Shown: in pieces, positions 40,890 through 48,960 of the stretch
Position numbering within the stretch: position 1 is the first letter of the stretch
Layout of the letters: each line of letters opens with the position of its first letter
Translations under genes and position numbers: made by a program
Assembly (NCBI GenBank): GCA_015065385.1
Contig: SVQK01000026.1
Coordinates: 1-49,590 of the forward strand
Direction of reading: 5' to 3'
Source: Oscillospiraceae bacterium
GTDB taxonomy: Bacteria > Bacillota > Clostridia > Oscillospirales > CAG-272
DNA: 49,590 nt
Notes under the pieces: model-generated
Seen by the model: the letters and a program-made list of their open reading frames with translations, nothing else
Databases searched by the model: none
Told to the model about the DNA's origin: nothing

Positions 40890-41969
40890 TCAGTCGGAGG
40901 ACATGAACGCCTCGAACTGTCTGGCTACTTCCGCCTGCCTGTCGGGGTAGAGGTGGCCGTAGGTATCCAGCGTCGTCTGGATTTTTTCATGACCGAGACG
41001 ATCCTGAAGCAGTTTCGGCGCGATGTTCATCTCGATCAGGGCGGCTACGTGGCTGTGACGCAGGTCGTGCACGCGTATGCGCTTCACACCGGATCGGTCG
41101 CATCCGGCTTTGAGCTCATAATCAAGGAAGTGCTTCGTATAGGGAAAGAGGCGGTCGTCCGGCTCAAGGCCGTAGCACTGATCGATATACTCTCTGAGGC
41201 AGACCTTGAGGGATTCGGGAATGGAAATCACGCGATTGCTCTTTGGCGTTTTCGGTGTTGTGATGATGTCCTCGCCCTTGATGCGCTGGTAGTTCTTGTT
41301 GACACGGAGCGTGGAGTTTTCAAAGTCGATGTCCGCCGGAGTCAGCGCCAGCAGTTCCCCTTCCCGGATGCCGGTATAGTACATGGTCATGAAGATGGCG
41401 TAGGACACAGGGTGATCCATCATGCAGTCGATGAACCGAAGGAACTCCTCCTTCGTCCAGAACAGCATTTCGCTTGCGCGGGATTTCCCTATGCTTCCGG
41501 CTTTCCGGCAGGGATTATCTCGCAGATCGTAGTACTGAACCGCATAGTTGAAGATGGCTGAGAGCTGGTTGTTGATGGTTTTCAGATAGGTCTCCGAATA
41601 CCCGCTGCCTTCCTCGTCCCGATACTCGGTGAGGCTGTTCTGCCAGCGTCTCACATCGGTCGGCCTGATTTCGTTCAGCGGCATCTTTCCGAAGAAGGGC
41701 GTGATCTTGAGATTGATCAGGAATCGCTTGTTCTCCATCGTGGATTTCTTGAGCCGGTGCTCCATGTCCGCGAGGTACAGCTCGATGAAGTCCCGGAACA
41801 GCATCCCGAGGGAAGAGGTCGCCTGATTCAGAAATGTTCTCTCCCACTCCTGCGCTTCTTTCTTTGTATTGAAGCCTCTTTTTTTCTTGTGAACGGTCTT
41901 GCCCGTCCAGTCGGTGACGCGGATCTGCGCCATCCATTTTCCTGTTGCTTTGTCTTTTGTGACCGACAT
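40890..41969 (-). CDS. Tyrosine site-specific integrase
   Basis: 359 residues. The N-terminal 50 hold an arm-binding beta domain (GKWMAQIRVTDWTGKTVHKKKRGF), then a core-binding SAM-like helical domain, then the catalytic domain. Tyrosine recombinase residues can be placed: R202 (TGIREGELL), H301 and R304 (HDLRH), H327 (LGHEKI) and Y337 (TYGHLYP). Start 41969 is chosen because AAAGGAG lies before it. It sits head to tail with the XRE gene, 44 bases away, and its stop is 110 bases from the guaA stop. It cuts and joins the element at its att sites. Confidence 0.95.
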   Translation of the reverse strand: MSVTKDKATGKWMAQIRVTDWTGKTVHKKKRGFNTKKEAQEWERTFLNQATSSLGMLFRDFIELYLADMEHRLKKSTMENKRFLINLKITPFFGKMPLNEIRPTDVRRWQNSLTEYRDEEGSGYSETYLKTINNQLSAIFNYAVQYYDLRDNPCRKAGSIGKSRASEMLFWTKEEFLRFIDCMMDHPVSYAIFMTMYYTGIREGELLALTPADIDFENSTLRVNKNYQRIKGEDIITTPKTPKSNRVISIPESLKVCLREYIDQCYGLEPDDRLFPYTKHFLDYELKAGCDRSGVKRIRVHDLRHSHVAALIEMNIAPKLLQDRLGHEKIQTTLDTYGHLYPDRQAEVARQFEAFMSSD

Positions 41970-42013
41970 ATTTCTCCTTTCTTCCAGAATTCGATTTCCC
42001 ATCGTTGAGCGCG

Positions 42014-42568
42014 CTAATCGTTATCCTGGCTCTCGTCTTCCAGTGAGACACCGGCATAGTATGCGAGAGTCCGATCCTTCCATCTTCGATAGTCGTCCTT
42101 CACAGAGGGGAGGGTTGGCCTGCCGTATGTGATGGACAGATCATCCCGTTCGTCGCTCCATTCTTCAAGAAAGAGGCACATATCCTGATTCCACTCGGAT
42201 TTCCGCTCTTTCCCATTGAAAACAAGGGAGCATACCCATCCATCGCTGCGCGGAGGCTTTTTGACTTCAATGTCAAAGCGTATTCCGGGAACATCTTCAA
42301 GCTTGAACAGAAGCTGGATTACGTCGGCAAAATTCGTAAGCGGACTTGTATCCTTCTGATATCCGAGAATGAAAGTCGGCGTCGTGTTCAAATAGGAAGA
42401 AAGCTCATCCAGAACAGAGATGGGGATTTCAATTTCCCCCGTTTCGTACTTTTGAACCGTCCGCAGGGATTTTCGGAGCATATCCGCCAGTTCCTGCTGG
42501 CTGAAGCCCTTTTTCTTGCGGAGTTCTTTGATTCGCTGACCGATTTCAGCGTAGTCCAGTTTGCTCAT
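42014..42568 (-). CDS. XRE-family repressor of the element
   Basis: 184 residues. Residues 9-65 are a Cro/C1 helix-turn-helix (IGQRIKELRKKKGFSQQELA, then LRKSLRTVQKYETGEIEIPISVLDELSSYLNTTPTFILG). The C-terminal 110 residues, with a Trp-rich patch, are not a peptidase-type LexA domain. Element repressors of this kind hold down the excision and mobilization genes across the divergent promoter region. Its own promoter is at 42589-42617. It precedes the integrase on the same strand. Confidence 0.85.
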   Translation of the reverse strand: MSKLDYAEIGQRIKELRKKKGFSQQELADMLRKSLRTVQKYETGEIEIPISVLDELSSYLNTTPTFILGYQKDTSPLTNFADVIQLLFKLEDVPGIRFDIEVKKPPRSDGWVCSLVFNGKERKSEWNQDMCLFLEEWSDERDDLSITYGRPTLPSVKDDYRRWKDRTLAYYAGVSLEDESQDND

Positions 42569-42588
42569 GGTTTCATCACCTCGTCCAC

Positions 42589-42617
42589 ATTATACCACAA
42601 AGAAAAACGAATTTCAA
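42589..42617 (-). promoter_or_regulatory. Promoter of the XRE repressor
   Basis: Reverse strand: -35 TTGAAA (42612-42617), 17-base spacer, perfect -10 TATAAT (42589-42594). Confidence 0.75.
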
Positions 42618-42640
42618 GTACATATTTTTAGATTTTCCTC

Positions 42641-42669
42641 TTGACAGGGAGTCCAGGCCGCGCTATAAT
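42641..42669 (+). promoter_or_regulatory. Promoter of the excision/mobilization operon
   Basis: Perfect TTGACA (42641-42646), 17-base spacer, perfect TATAAT (42664-42669). The divergent repressor promoter is 24 bases away, as in phage-like switch regions. A leader of about 100 bases precedes the first gene. Confidence 0.88.
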
Positions 42670-42770
42670 GAAGGCGAATCAAGAGTGCGTATTTTTGAGG
42701 GGAATCCGATCGTTCCTACAGAAAAGCGTATCGTCGATTCACAATCCCACCATTTAATTAAGGAGGAAAC

Positions 42771-42968
42771 ATGAGAGCACAGTTCATCACCGCAAACGAA
42801 GTCGCCGAGGTCATGGGGATCAGCCGGAGCAAAGCCTATCAGCTGGTCAGGCAGCTGAATCGGGAGTTGAAGGAGCAGGGGTACATCACCGTGGCGGGCA
42901 AGTGTCCGATTCAGTACTTCAAGCAGAAGTTCTTCGGGTTCCAGATCGGGGAGGGGGCAAAACAGTGA
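42771..42968 (+). CDS. Small helix-turn-helix protein, excisionase-like
   Basis: 65 residues. ITANEVAEVMGISRSKAYQLVRQLNRELKEQGYITVAGKCPIQYFKQKFFG is a helix-turn-helix of the MerR/Xis type, with the ITVAGKxPxxYFxxKF tail common to small DNA-binding proteins of clostridial integrative elements. AGGAGG precedes the ATG. The next gene overlaps its stop by 4 bases (GTGA), so expression is coupled to mobilization genes. A role in excision fits its position but is not proven. Confidence 0.75.
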   Translation: MRAQFITANEVAEVMGISRSKAYQLVRQLNRELKEQGYITVAGKCPIQYFKQKFFGFQIGEGAKQ

Positions 42969-43336
42969 TCAAGAAAAGGACGGCGGCACAGAAGGCTGCG
43001 ACGGAAGCGAAGAAGAACAAGGATGACTACAACCGCTGGCGGAGCCGTCAGACGTCCTTCCGGTTGTCGGAAGAGGAGTTTGCGCAGCTTTCCATGTACG
43101 TGAAGCTGTCGGGCAAGAGCAAGCAGGAATACATCACGGACCGTGTTCTCAACCGGGATGTGGTGGTTCAGGGGAACACCCGGGTGTTCAAAGCCCTCCG
43201 GGACACGCTGGCCGAGGTTCTCGCGGAACTGCGCAGGATCGAAGCGGGCGGGGAGGTTTCGCCGGAGCTGAACGGGACGATCCGGATGATCGCGGGGATC
43301 ATGGACGGGCTCCGCGGGGAGGATGACAAAGGATGA
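42965..43336 (+). CDS. MobC-like relaxosome accessory protein
   Basis: 123 residues from GTG 42965 (VIKKRTAAQKAATEAKKNKD). A basic N-terminus is followed by RQTSFRLSEEEFAQLSMYVKLSGKSKQEYITDRVLNRDV, a ribbon-helix-helix pattern, and a helical C-terminus (LAEVLAELRRIEAGG). MobC proteins bind near oriT and help the relaxase open the DNA. The GTG lies in the overlap with the preceding stop, with GGGAGGGGG ahead. The following ATPase gene also overlaps by 4 bases (ATGA). Confidence 0.75.
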   Translation: MIKKRTAAQKAATEAKKNKDDYNRWRSRQTSFRLSEEEFAQLSMYVKLSGKSKQEYITDRVLNRDVVVQGNTRVFKALRDTLAEVLAELRRIEAGGEVSPELNGTIRMIAGIMDGLRGEDDKG

Positions 43337-44490
43337 TTTTCGAAGAAAAAACGACCGTTCCGGTATCGTCTGCTGCAACAGACGCGGAACAGCCGTGCAC
43401 AATGATTGCAAATCCAAGTATAACAGAAAATCCGGCGGATGTCAATCCGCCGGACGGAAATTCTGACGAACTGGAACGGTATATGCGGGAAATGCGCCTC
43501 CAGATGCTGCCGGGATATATCCGGACGGTCACGATGAACGACCTGTTCGACGTGTCCTATCCCGCCCGACCTCCGGTGATCGACGGACTCTTGTACTCCG
43601 GCACCTACATCTTTGCCGGCGCGCCGAAGGTTGGGAAATCGTTCTTCATGGCGCAGCTGGCCTACCATATCAGCAAGGGGCGGGATCTCTGGGACTACCC
43701 CGTGCGAAGGGGGACGGTCCTGTATCTGGCTCTGGAGGACGATTATCACAGACTGCAGGAGAGGCTTTACCGGATGTTTGGGACGGAAGGAGCGGAAAAC
43801 CTCTTCTTCTCCGTGGAGGCAAAGTGCCTGAAGGACGGACTGGATGAACAGCTGCGCACCTTCCTGCACGACCATCCGGATACCCGGCTCATCATCATCG
43901 ATACCCTTCAGAAGGTCCGGGCGTCCGGAAGCGAGGGGTACAGCTACGCGGCCGATTATGAGGTGATCAACACCATGAAACAGCTTGCCGATTCCAACGG
44001 GATCTGCATCCTGCTTGTCCATCATACGCGGAAAGCTCCCTCGGGGGACAGGTTCGAGATGATCTCCGGAACGACGGGCCTTCTCGGAGCGGCGGACGGG
44101 GCATTCCTCCTTCAGAAGGACAAGCGGACGGACGACGAGGCGATCATGGATATTACGGGCCGCGACCAGCCTGATCAGCGGCTCCACCTGAGACGGGACC
44201 CGGAGCGGCTGACATGGGAGCTGGAAAGCGCGGAGACAGAAATCTGGAAAGCCCCGCCCGATCCGATCCTCGGCACCATTGCCGAACGGCTGAAATCCTC
44301 GCCCGTATGGGAGGGAACCTCGACGGAGCTTGCCGGATTGATCGGAACGGATCTGAAACCGAACCAGCTTTCCCGCCACCTAAACGTGAACGCGGGCAGG
44401 CTGGAAGATGAATATGGGATCCGCTACGAAACCTCCCGGACCGGGGAGCGGCGGATGATCCGGCTGACTGTGCAGCAGAGCGCGGTGTGA
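43333..44490 (+). CDS. RepA-like AAA ATPase (replicative helicase family)
   Basis: 385 residues. P-loop GAPKVGKS (96-103) in YIFAGAPKVGKSFFMAQLAYH, Walker B LIIIDTLQ with the LVHHTRK switch region, and the final GLLGAADGAFLLQKD loop match the AAA_25/RepA hexameric helicase family of small plasmids and integrative elements. The 90-residue N-terminal arm is not conserved; the C-terminus (LAGLIGTDLKPNQLSRHLNVNAGRL) is a winged-helix-like DNA-binding tail. Within the element it may unwind DNA for replication after excision. It is followed by the TGACGATG repeat region. Confidence 0.85.
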   Translation: MIFEEKTTVPVSSAATDAEQPCTMIANPSITENPADVNPPDGNSDELERYMREMRLQMLPGYIRTVTMNDLFDVSYPARPPVIDGLLYSGTYIFAGAPKVGKSFFMAQLAYHISKGRDLWDYPVRRGTVLYLALEDDYHRLQERLYRMFGTEGAENLFFSVEAKCLKDGLDEQLRTFLHDHPDTRLIIIDTLQKVRASGSEGYSYAADYEVINTMKQLADSNGICILLVHHTRKAPSGDRFEMISGTTGLLGAADGAFLLQKDKRTDDEAIMDITGRDQPDQRLHLRRDPERLTWELESAETEIWKAPPDPILGTIAERLKSSPVWEGTSTELAGLIGTDLKPNQLSRHLNVNAGRLEDEYGIRYETSRTGERRMIRLTVQQSAV

Positions 44491-44500
44491 CGGTTAAGGG

Positions 44501-44662
44501 TGACGATGACGATGGTGCTCTCTGAATCATCGTCACTATCGTCACCCATCGTCATGCGAAAGGGTGAATGTGCCGAAAACCGTTATGGCATAAGGGTTAC
44601 GGCAGTACGGAGATAACGAATCGGGAAAGGGCCGGTGACGATGAATGACGATGATGACGATG
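44501..44662. repeat. TGACGATG repeat array (iteron-like)
   Basis: TGACGATG occurs forward at 44501, 44507, 44636, 44646 and 44655, and reversed (CATCGTCA) at 44528 and 44547. GGGTGACGAT (44498-44507) and ATCGTCACCC (44538-44547) form the arms of a larger inverted repeat. The array lies right after the RepA-like gene, where a replication origin or oriT would be. Confidence 0.6.
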
Positions 44663-44909
44663 TTTTTGGGACAGCGGCAGATCGTCACGGGGGACCCCCC
44701 AACCCCGCCGAGCGGACAGAGCGGATGGGCTGCGGTGCCGATCCGCTCCCTGCCCGGGGAACGTCCGCAGACGGGAAACGGGCATGACGGATGAACCGGG
44801 GGACACAGGACCGCGGGGCAGACGGCAGAGGATTCCGCAGAATCCGCATCCCCCTCGGAGAGCCCACGGCACTTTGCAGACGCTTCGGGCAGTTTGCCCA
44901 GGCGGATGA
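44663..44909. other. GC-rich intergenic stretch between repeats and oriT candidate
   Basis: No gene is supported here. It holds a run of G and C near 44691-44705, a further ATCGTCAC near 44684, and nothing else I can interpret. Confidence 0.4.
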
Positions 44910-44956
44910 AAGTGTCATAGTGGGTTATTACACTTCCGCAGAAGTGCATCCCCACT
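44910..44956. other. Candidate oriT
   Basis: Nested inverted repeats are packed here. CACTTC (44931-44936) and GAAGTG (44941-44946) form a hairpin with loop CGCA. AGTGGG (44919-44924) and CCCACT (44951-44956) enclose it. AAGTGT (44910-44915) and ACACTT (44930-44935) form an alternative stem. It sits just upstream of the relaxase gene, as oriT does in MobV systems. Confidence 0.45.
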
Positions 44957-44992
44957 GAAGTTACCGGACCCGCAACAGAAAGGAGACTTTAC

Positions 44993-46291
44993 CTGAGACA
45001 CGACGGAAAAGACCGGACCACAGTGAGAAACGCCAACCTCACCAGAGAGAAAATCACGAACGTCCAGCGGCACAACGAACGGGAGAAGGAATCCTACGTC
45101 AACCAGGACATTGTACCGGAGCGGACGCCCATGAACATCCATTTCAAATCCCCGACCGCAGGGTACGCGGAGATCTTCGACCGGATGGAGGCGGAGAAAA
45201 CGATCTCCACCCGGGGACTCAAGGAGGACGCCAACCTCTTCGGGGAACTGATCTTCGACGTGAACTCCGCCTACTTCCACAACCACGGCGGGTACGAATA
45301 TGCCAGACAGTTTTATGAGGAAGCGTACCGGGCGGCGGCGGAGATCGTCGGCGGGGAGCAGTACATCCTGTCGGCGGTGATGCACGCGGACGAGAGGAAC
45401 CGCGCCATGTCCGAAGCTCTCGGGCAGGACGTGTATCACTACCACCTCCATGTGGTCTACATCCCGGTGGTGGAGAAGAAAGTGCTTTGGACCAAACGGT
45501 GCAAGGATCCCGCCCTTGTCGGCACGTTGAAGGAGACGATCATGCAGGTGAGCAGCAGCAAGAAATGGAAATCCCGGCCCGCTTTGGACGAGCAGGGGAA
45601 TCCCCTCCTGCAGAAGAACGGCAAGCCCGTCCTGCGCAAATCCTACAGCATCCTCCAGGACGATTTCTACGAACACATGAGGAAGGCCGGGTACACCGAC
45701 ATCGAGCGCGGCGAACGGGGCAGCGGGGAAGAGCACCTCACCGTCACGCAGTTCAAGGTGGCGATGGAGACGGAGCGGCTGGAAACCGTCCGGGCCGAGC
45801 GGGGAGAGATCGAATCCGAAATCACCGATCTGAAAGAGCAGCGGGATGCTGAAAAGGACAAGCTCCGCAAAACCGCAGAGAAAATCGAACGCCAGCAGGA
45901 TGCGCTGGACCGGATCGACGAAATCGAGGCAAAGCCAATCCCGCTTACTTCCAAGGTCGCTCTGGAGCGGGAGGACTACGAATCCCTCAAAACCGCCGCG
46001 AAAGGGTACGTCTCACAGGAGCGGAAGGAGAGCAAGTTGAAAAAACTTCTGGAGGCGGCGCAGGAGACGATCCGGAAACTGACGGAAGAGCTCGACCGGG
46101 TGAAGAAGGAGCTGGCGGAGCTGAAATCTGTGCGGGCCAAGCTCCGGGAGAACGCCCTTGCCATCGAGAACGAGGATCTGCGGAAGCGGCTCCGGCAGGA
46201 CGAGGCGGTGATCGAGCGGCACGGATTGTGGAATCTCTTCGGTAGGAGAGCTCCACGGGAACCGAGAACTGCCGATCAGGTCAAGAGCTGA
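44993..46291 (+). CDS. MobV-family relaxase (plasmid recombination/mobilization protein)
   Basis: 432 residues if started at CTG 44993. AAAGGAG (44979-44985) lies 7 bases before that CTG, and the translation RHDGKDRTTVRNANLTREKI fits the family start. The GTG at 45023, 37 bases from the ribosome site, is less likely. NVQRHNERE carries the HNER motif and HYHLHVVYIP the histidine cluster that binds the metal at the nicking site. GGEQYILSAVMHADERNRAMSE and EEHLTVTQFKV are other family segments. The last 170 residues are a long coiled coil with basic ends. The protein nicks oriT and leads the strand to the recipient. No type IV coupling protein is visible, so a helper must supply the transfer pore. 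Confidence 0.92.
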   Translation: MRHDGKDRTTVRNANLTREKITNVQRHNEREKESYVNQDIVPERTPMNIHFKSPTAGYAEIFDRMEAEKTISTRGLKEDANLFGELIFDVNSAYFHNHGGYEYARQFYEEAYRAAAEIVGGEQYILSAVMHADERNRAMSEALGQDVYHYHLHVVYIPVVEKKVLWTKRCKDPALVGTLKETIMQVSSSKKWKSRPALDEQGNPLLQKNGKPVLRKSYSILQDDFYEHMRKAGYTDIERGERGSGEEHLTVTQFKVAMETERLETVRAERGEIESEITDLKEQRDAEKDKLRKTAEKIERQQDALDRIDEIEAKPIPLTSKVALEREDYESLKTAAKGYVSQERKESKLKKLLEAAQETIRKLTEELDRVKKELAELKSVRAKLRENALAIENEDLRKRLRQDEAVIERHGLWNLFGRRAPREPRTADQVKS

Positions 46292-46421
46292 GAAAAACGG
46301 GATTTTTCCGATGGGACGGGGCAGATCGGATCATCGGTCGGTCCGGCTCCCGCCATTGGGAAATACAGCCCTTATCCCGGATCATGAACCGGGGAAAAAT
46401 CATCAAAATAGGAGGGTTAGC

Positions 46422-46703
46422 GTGAGAAAGGACCTGAAAGAGACGAATATCCATTTCACGGAAGGGGAGGACACGGTTTTCGTGTTCACCTGCAATACGG
46501 ATTTGAAGAAGCGGCTGAGAAAGTACGCGGAGCGGTACCCGGACCTCTGCCGCCAGACGGACGACGACGAGCAGGGCGGGCTGTGCTTCGAGATGGACAA
46601 GCGCAGGCTCAGCATCCGCCTGACCGCGCCGTACAGTGAAGAGAGACGGAAGGCCGCCAGCGACTACGCCAAAGCCCGCGGGCTGAAAGGGAGGACAAAA
46701 TGA
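46422..46703 (+). CDS. Small conserved element protein, function unknown
   Basis: 93 residues from GTG 46422 (VRKDLKETNIHFTEGEDTVFVFTCNTDLKKRLRKYAERYPD), with GGAGGG 5 bases before. The sequence is mixed alpha/beta, has no membrane or secretion signal, and its basic C-terminus is KARGLKGRTK. I do not recognise a named family. Its stop overlaps the ATG of the next gene by 4 bases, so the two are coupled. Similar small pairs occur in clostridial integrative elements next to MobV. Confidence 0.65.
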   Translation: MRKDLKETNIHFTEGEDTVFVFTCNTDLKKRLRKYAERYPDLCRQTDDDEQGGLCFEMDKRRLSIRLTAPYSEERRKAASDYAKARGLKGRTK

Positions 46704-46945
46704 AGCGGCTTATATCATGCGAGTACAACATGGACACCAACTGTGTGGAGCTGGTCTACACGGACGGCACCGTGATCGCCATCGACACCGACGCTGTGGA
46801 AAACGAGTATGCCGAGGATATGTACCAGCGGTCGGAACTGGACTGGCTGATCTACAACTCGCCGAGGGAGTATGCGGAGCTTGTGATGGAGGGGGATGTG
46901 AGGAAGTATCTGAAGGAGGTGACGGAGTACAAGAGGTTGGACTGA
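46700..46945 (+). CDS. Small element protein, DUF6061-like
   Basis: 81 residues. MKRLISCEYNMDTNCVELVYTDGTVIAIDTDAVENEYAEDMYQRSELDWLIYNSPREYAELVMEGD is acidic and beta-rich, and this pattern recurs in small proteins of integrative elements (DUF6061 by memory). Function unknown; the acidic, compact shape suggests a DNA-mimic or inhibitor but nothing shows this. ATGA overlap with the previous gene. A terminator follows. Confidence 0.7.
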   Translation: MKRLISCEYNMDTNCVELVYTDGTVIAIDTDAVENEYAEDMYQRSELDWLIYNSPREYAELVMEGDVRKYLKEVTEYKRLD

Positions 46946-46962
46946 CAAGGGGATATGAGGAT

Positions 46963-46996
46963 GCCCGTATCGATGGAGGTCGGTACGGGCGTTTTC
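46963..46996 (+). terminator. Terminator after the small element genes
   Basis: GCCCGTA (46963-46969) pairs with TACGGGC (46984-46990), followed by GTTTTC. Confidence 0.65.
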
Positions 46997-47007
46997 ACTA
47001 ACAGGGT

Positions 47008-47036
47008 TTGACATTCCCGGTTTTTTATGCTATAAT
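47008..47036 (+). promoter_or_regulatory. Promoter of the methyltransferase operon
   Basis: Perfect TTGACA (47008-47013), 17-base spacer, perfect TATAAT (47031-47036). The first gene starts 34 bases later. Confidence 0.88.
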
Positions 47037-47069
47037 CTAATTTGGAAAAGTTTAAGTATCGGAGTCGAT

Positions 47070-47417
47070 ATGTACAGAACCTTATTGAAAGAAACGCACG
47101 AAATCTACGAAGCAATTACAACCTACCGTGACATCACGGAGCGTCAGCAGATTCTTTCTGATTACCGTTACGGAAAGCACCTCGACCGGGATCATGCCGT
47201 ACGGATCATCTATGACCTTCGGAGCAAGGAGCCGCTGGACTTCTTCGCGTGGGTGAGAAAACTGCCCTACGGTGTATGGCCGACGGAAGTAATGTCAGAT
47301 CAGTATATCTGCGGCGAACTGAGCTGGCAGATAGAATACCTTCAAATGAAATGTCTCAGCAAGGCCGCAGCACCGCTATTTCAGAACTACCAGGAGGCCC
47401 CTCATGCCAACCCTTGA
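47070..47417 (+). CDS. Unrecognised small protein ahead of the methyltransferase
   Basis: 115 residues (MYRTLLKETHEIYEAITTYRDITERQQILSDYRYGKHLDRDHAVRIIYDLRSKEPLDFFAW). Mostly helical, no signal peptide or membrane helix, and no family I know. It overlaps the methyltransferase start by 14 bases, so it is co-translated and may control or assist that enzyme. Expressed from the consensus promoter at 47008. Confidence 0.6.
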   Translation: MYRTLLKETHEIYEAITTYRDITERQQILSDYRYGKHLDRDHAVRIIYDLRSKEPLDFFAWVRKLPYGVWPTEVMSDQYICGELSWQIEYLQMKCLSKAAAPLFQNYQEAPHANP

Positions 47418-48960
47418 ATGGATCGGAAAATCAAAAGTCATCAACCACCACCTGGACGTGCCGTACCGGGTGCTGGAGGAGAAATATACATACAACGCAG
47501 AGAAGAGCGGGAACATGATTATCCACGGGGATAATCTGGAAGCGCTCAAATCCCTGCTGCCGGAATTCGAGGGCCGCGTCAAGTGCATCTATATCGATCC
47601 GCCGTACAACACGGGCAACGAAGGATGGGTCTATAACGACAACGTGAACGATCCGAAGATCCGGAAATGGCTGGGGGAAGTGGTCGGCAAAGAAGGCGAG
47701 GACCTGAGCCGTCACGATAAGTGGCTGTGCATGATGTATCCGCGGCTGAAGCTATTGCACAAATTGTTAAGTGAAGATGGAGTTATATTTATCAGTATAG
47801 ATGATACAGAATTTCCATATCTCCGGCTTATCTGTGATGAAATATTCAGAAACTTTGTTGAAGCAATTGTGTGGCAGAAACGTACATCACCTGATGCAAG
47901 AAAAAAGCTAAGTAGTGGTCATGAGTATATCTTGATATATACGAAAAATGCGGATGCGAATTTGGGCTTGAAATTATTACCTTTAGAAGGAGACGATGCT
48001 GCCGCTTATACGAATCCTGATAACGATCCAAGAGGGCCATGGATATCCTCTCCTTTTACCGCACCGGGGTATCGTCCAAACCAAATGTATCAAATAATTA
48101 CACCTGCGGGAAAAACAATGTCACCTCCACGAGGGCGGTGTTGGTGTAATGTGGAAGACGTTTATAAACGCTTACTTGCAGAAGGGCGGATGTGGTTTGG
48201 CGCAGATGGAAATGGTGTCCCCCGTCGGAAGACATACTTGTCCGAACGTGAGGGCCGTGGCACATGGACATGGTGGACAAATGCGGAGGTAGGATATACT
48301 CAAATTGCGACTCAAGAATTAGCAGCAATTCTTGGGAAAGCAGTTTTTGACTATCCTAAACCTGTACGGCTTATTTCCCGGGTACTCCGGCTTGCGTCTT
48401 CGGACGGTGACATCATCCTCGACTCCTTCGCCGGATCCGGCACCACGGCCCATGCGGTCCTCAATATGAACAAGGCGGACGGGGGACACCGGCGGTTCAT
48501 CCTTGTGGAAATGATGGATTATGCCGAGAGCATCACCGCCGAACGGGTCAGACGGGTGATCCGCGGCTACGGCGAGGGGAAAAACGCCGTGGAAGGTACC
48601 GGCGGGGACTTTTCGTATTATGAGTTGGGCGAGACACTCCTCCTCCCAGACGGCAATCTGAACGAAGAGGTTGGGGCTGACAAGATCCGCGCGTATATCT
48701 GGTACACCGAAACCGGAGAACCGATGCAGGAGGCGGAAACGGAGAACCCCTACTACCTCGGGACAAGCCGGGACACCGCGTATTACTTCTACTATGAACG
48801 GGATCGGCGGACAACCCTGAACTACGATTTCCTTGAAACCGTCACGCCGGACGCGGAAGGGTATCTCATCTACGCCGACGTCTGCACCATCCCGGAGGAA
48901 GTGTTGAAAAAATACAACATCGTGTTCAAGAAGATTCCGAGAGATATTGTGAGGGTGTGA
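47404..48960 (+). CDS. Type III-like DNA methyltransferase (Mod)
   Basis: 518 residues. IYIDPPYNTGNEG (motif IV, DPPY, near residue 65) and DSFAGSGTTAHAVL (motif I, near 342) are in the order of a beta-class N6-adenine methyltransferase, as in type III Mod subunits. FILVEMMDYAESITAERV is the next motif. The central part (about 47755-48365, recognition segment) is clearly AT-rich compared with both flanks, so it seems to have been replaced from another source. No Res helicase/nuclease gene follows, so it is either an orphan methylase or the Res gene is lost or beyond the edge. It protects or marks DNA by methylating adenines. Confidence 0.88.
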   Translation: MPTLEWIGKSKVINHHLDVPYRVLEEKYTYNAEKSGNMIIHGDNLEALKSLLPEFEGRVKCIYIDPPYNTGNEGWVYNDNVNDPKIRKWLGEVVGKEGEDLSRHDKWLCMMYPRLKLLHKLLSEDGVIFISIDDTEFPYLRLICDEIFRNFVEAIVWQKRTSPDARKKLSSGHEYILIYTKNADANLGLKLLPLEGDDAAAYTNPDNDPRGPWISSPFTAPGYRPNQMYQIITPAGKTMSPPRGRCWCNVEDVYKRLLAEGRMWFGADGNGVPRRKTYLSEREGRGTWTWWTNAEVGYTQIATQELAAILGKAVFDYPKPVRLISRVLRLASSDGDIILDSFAGSGTTAHAVLNMNKADGGHRRFILVEMMDYAESITAERVRRVIRGYGEGKNAVEGTGGDFSYYELGETLLLPDGNLNEEVGADKIRAYIWYTETGEPMQEAETENPYYLGTSRDTAYYFYYERDRRTTLNYDFLETVTPDAEGYLIYADVCTIPEEVLKKYNIVFKKIPRDIVRV

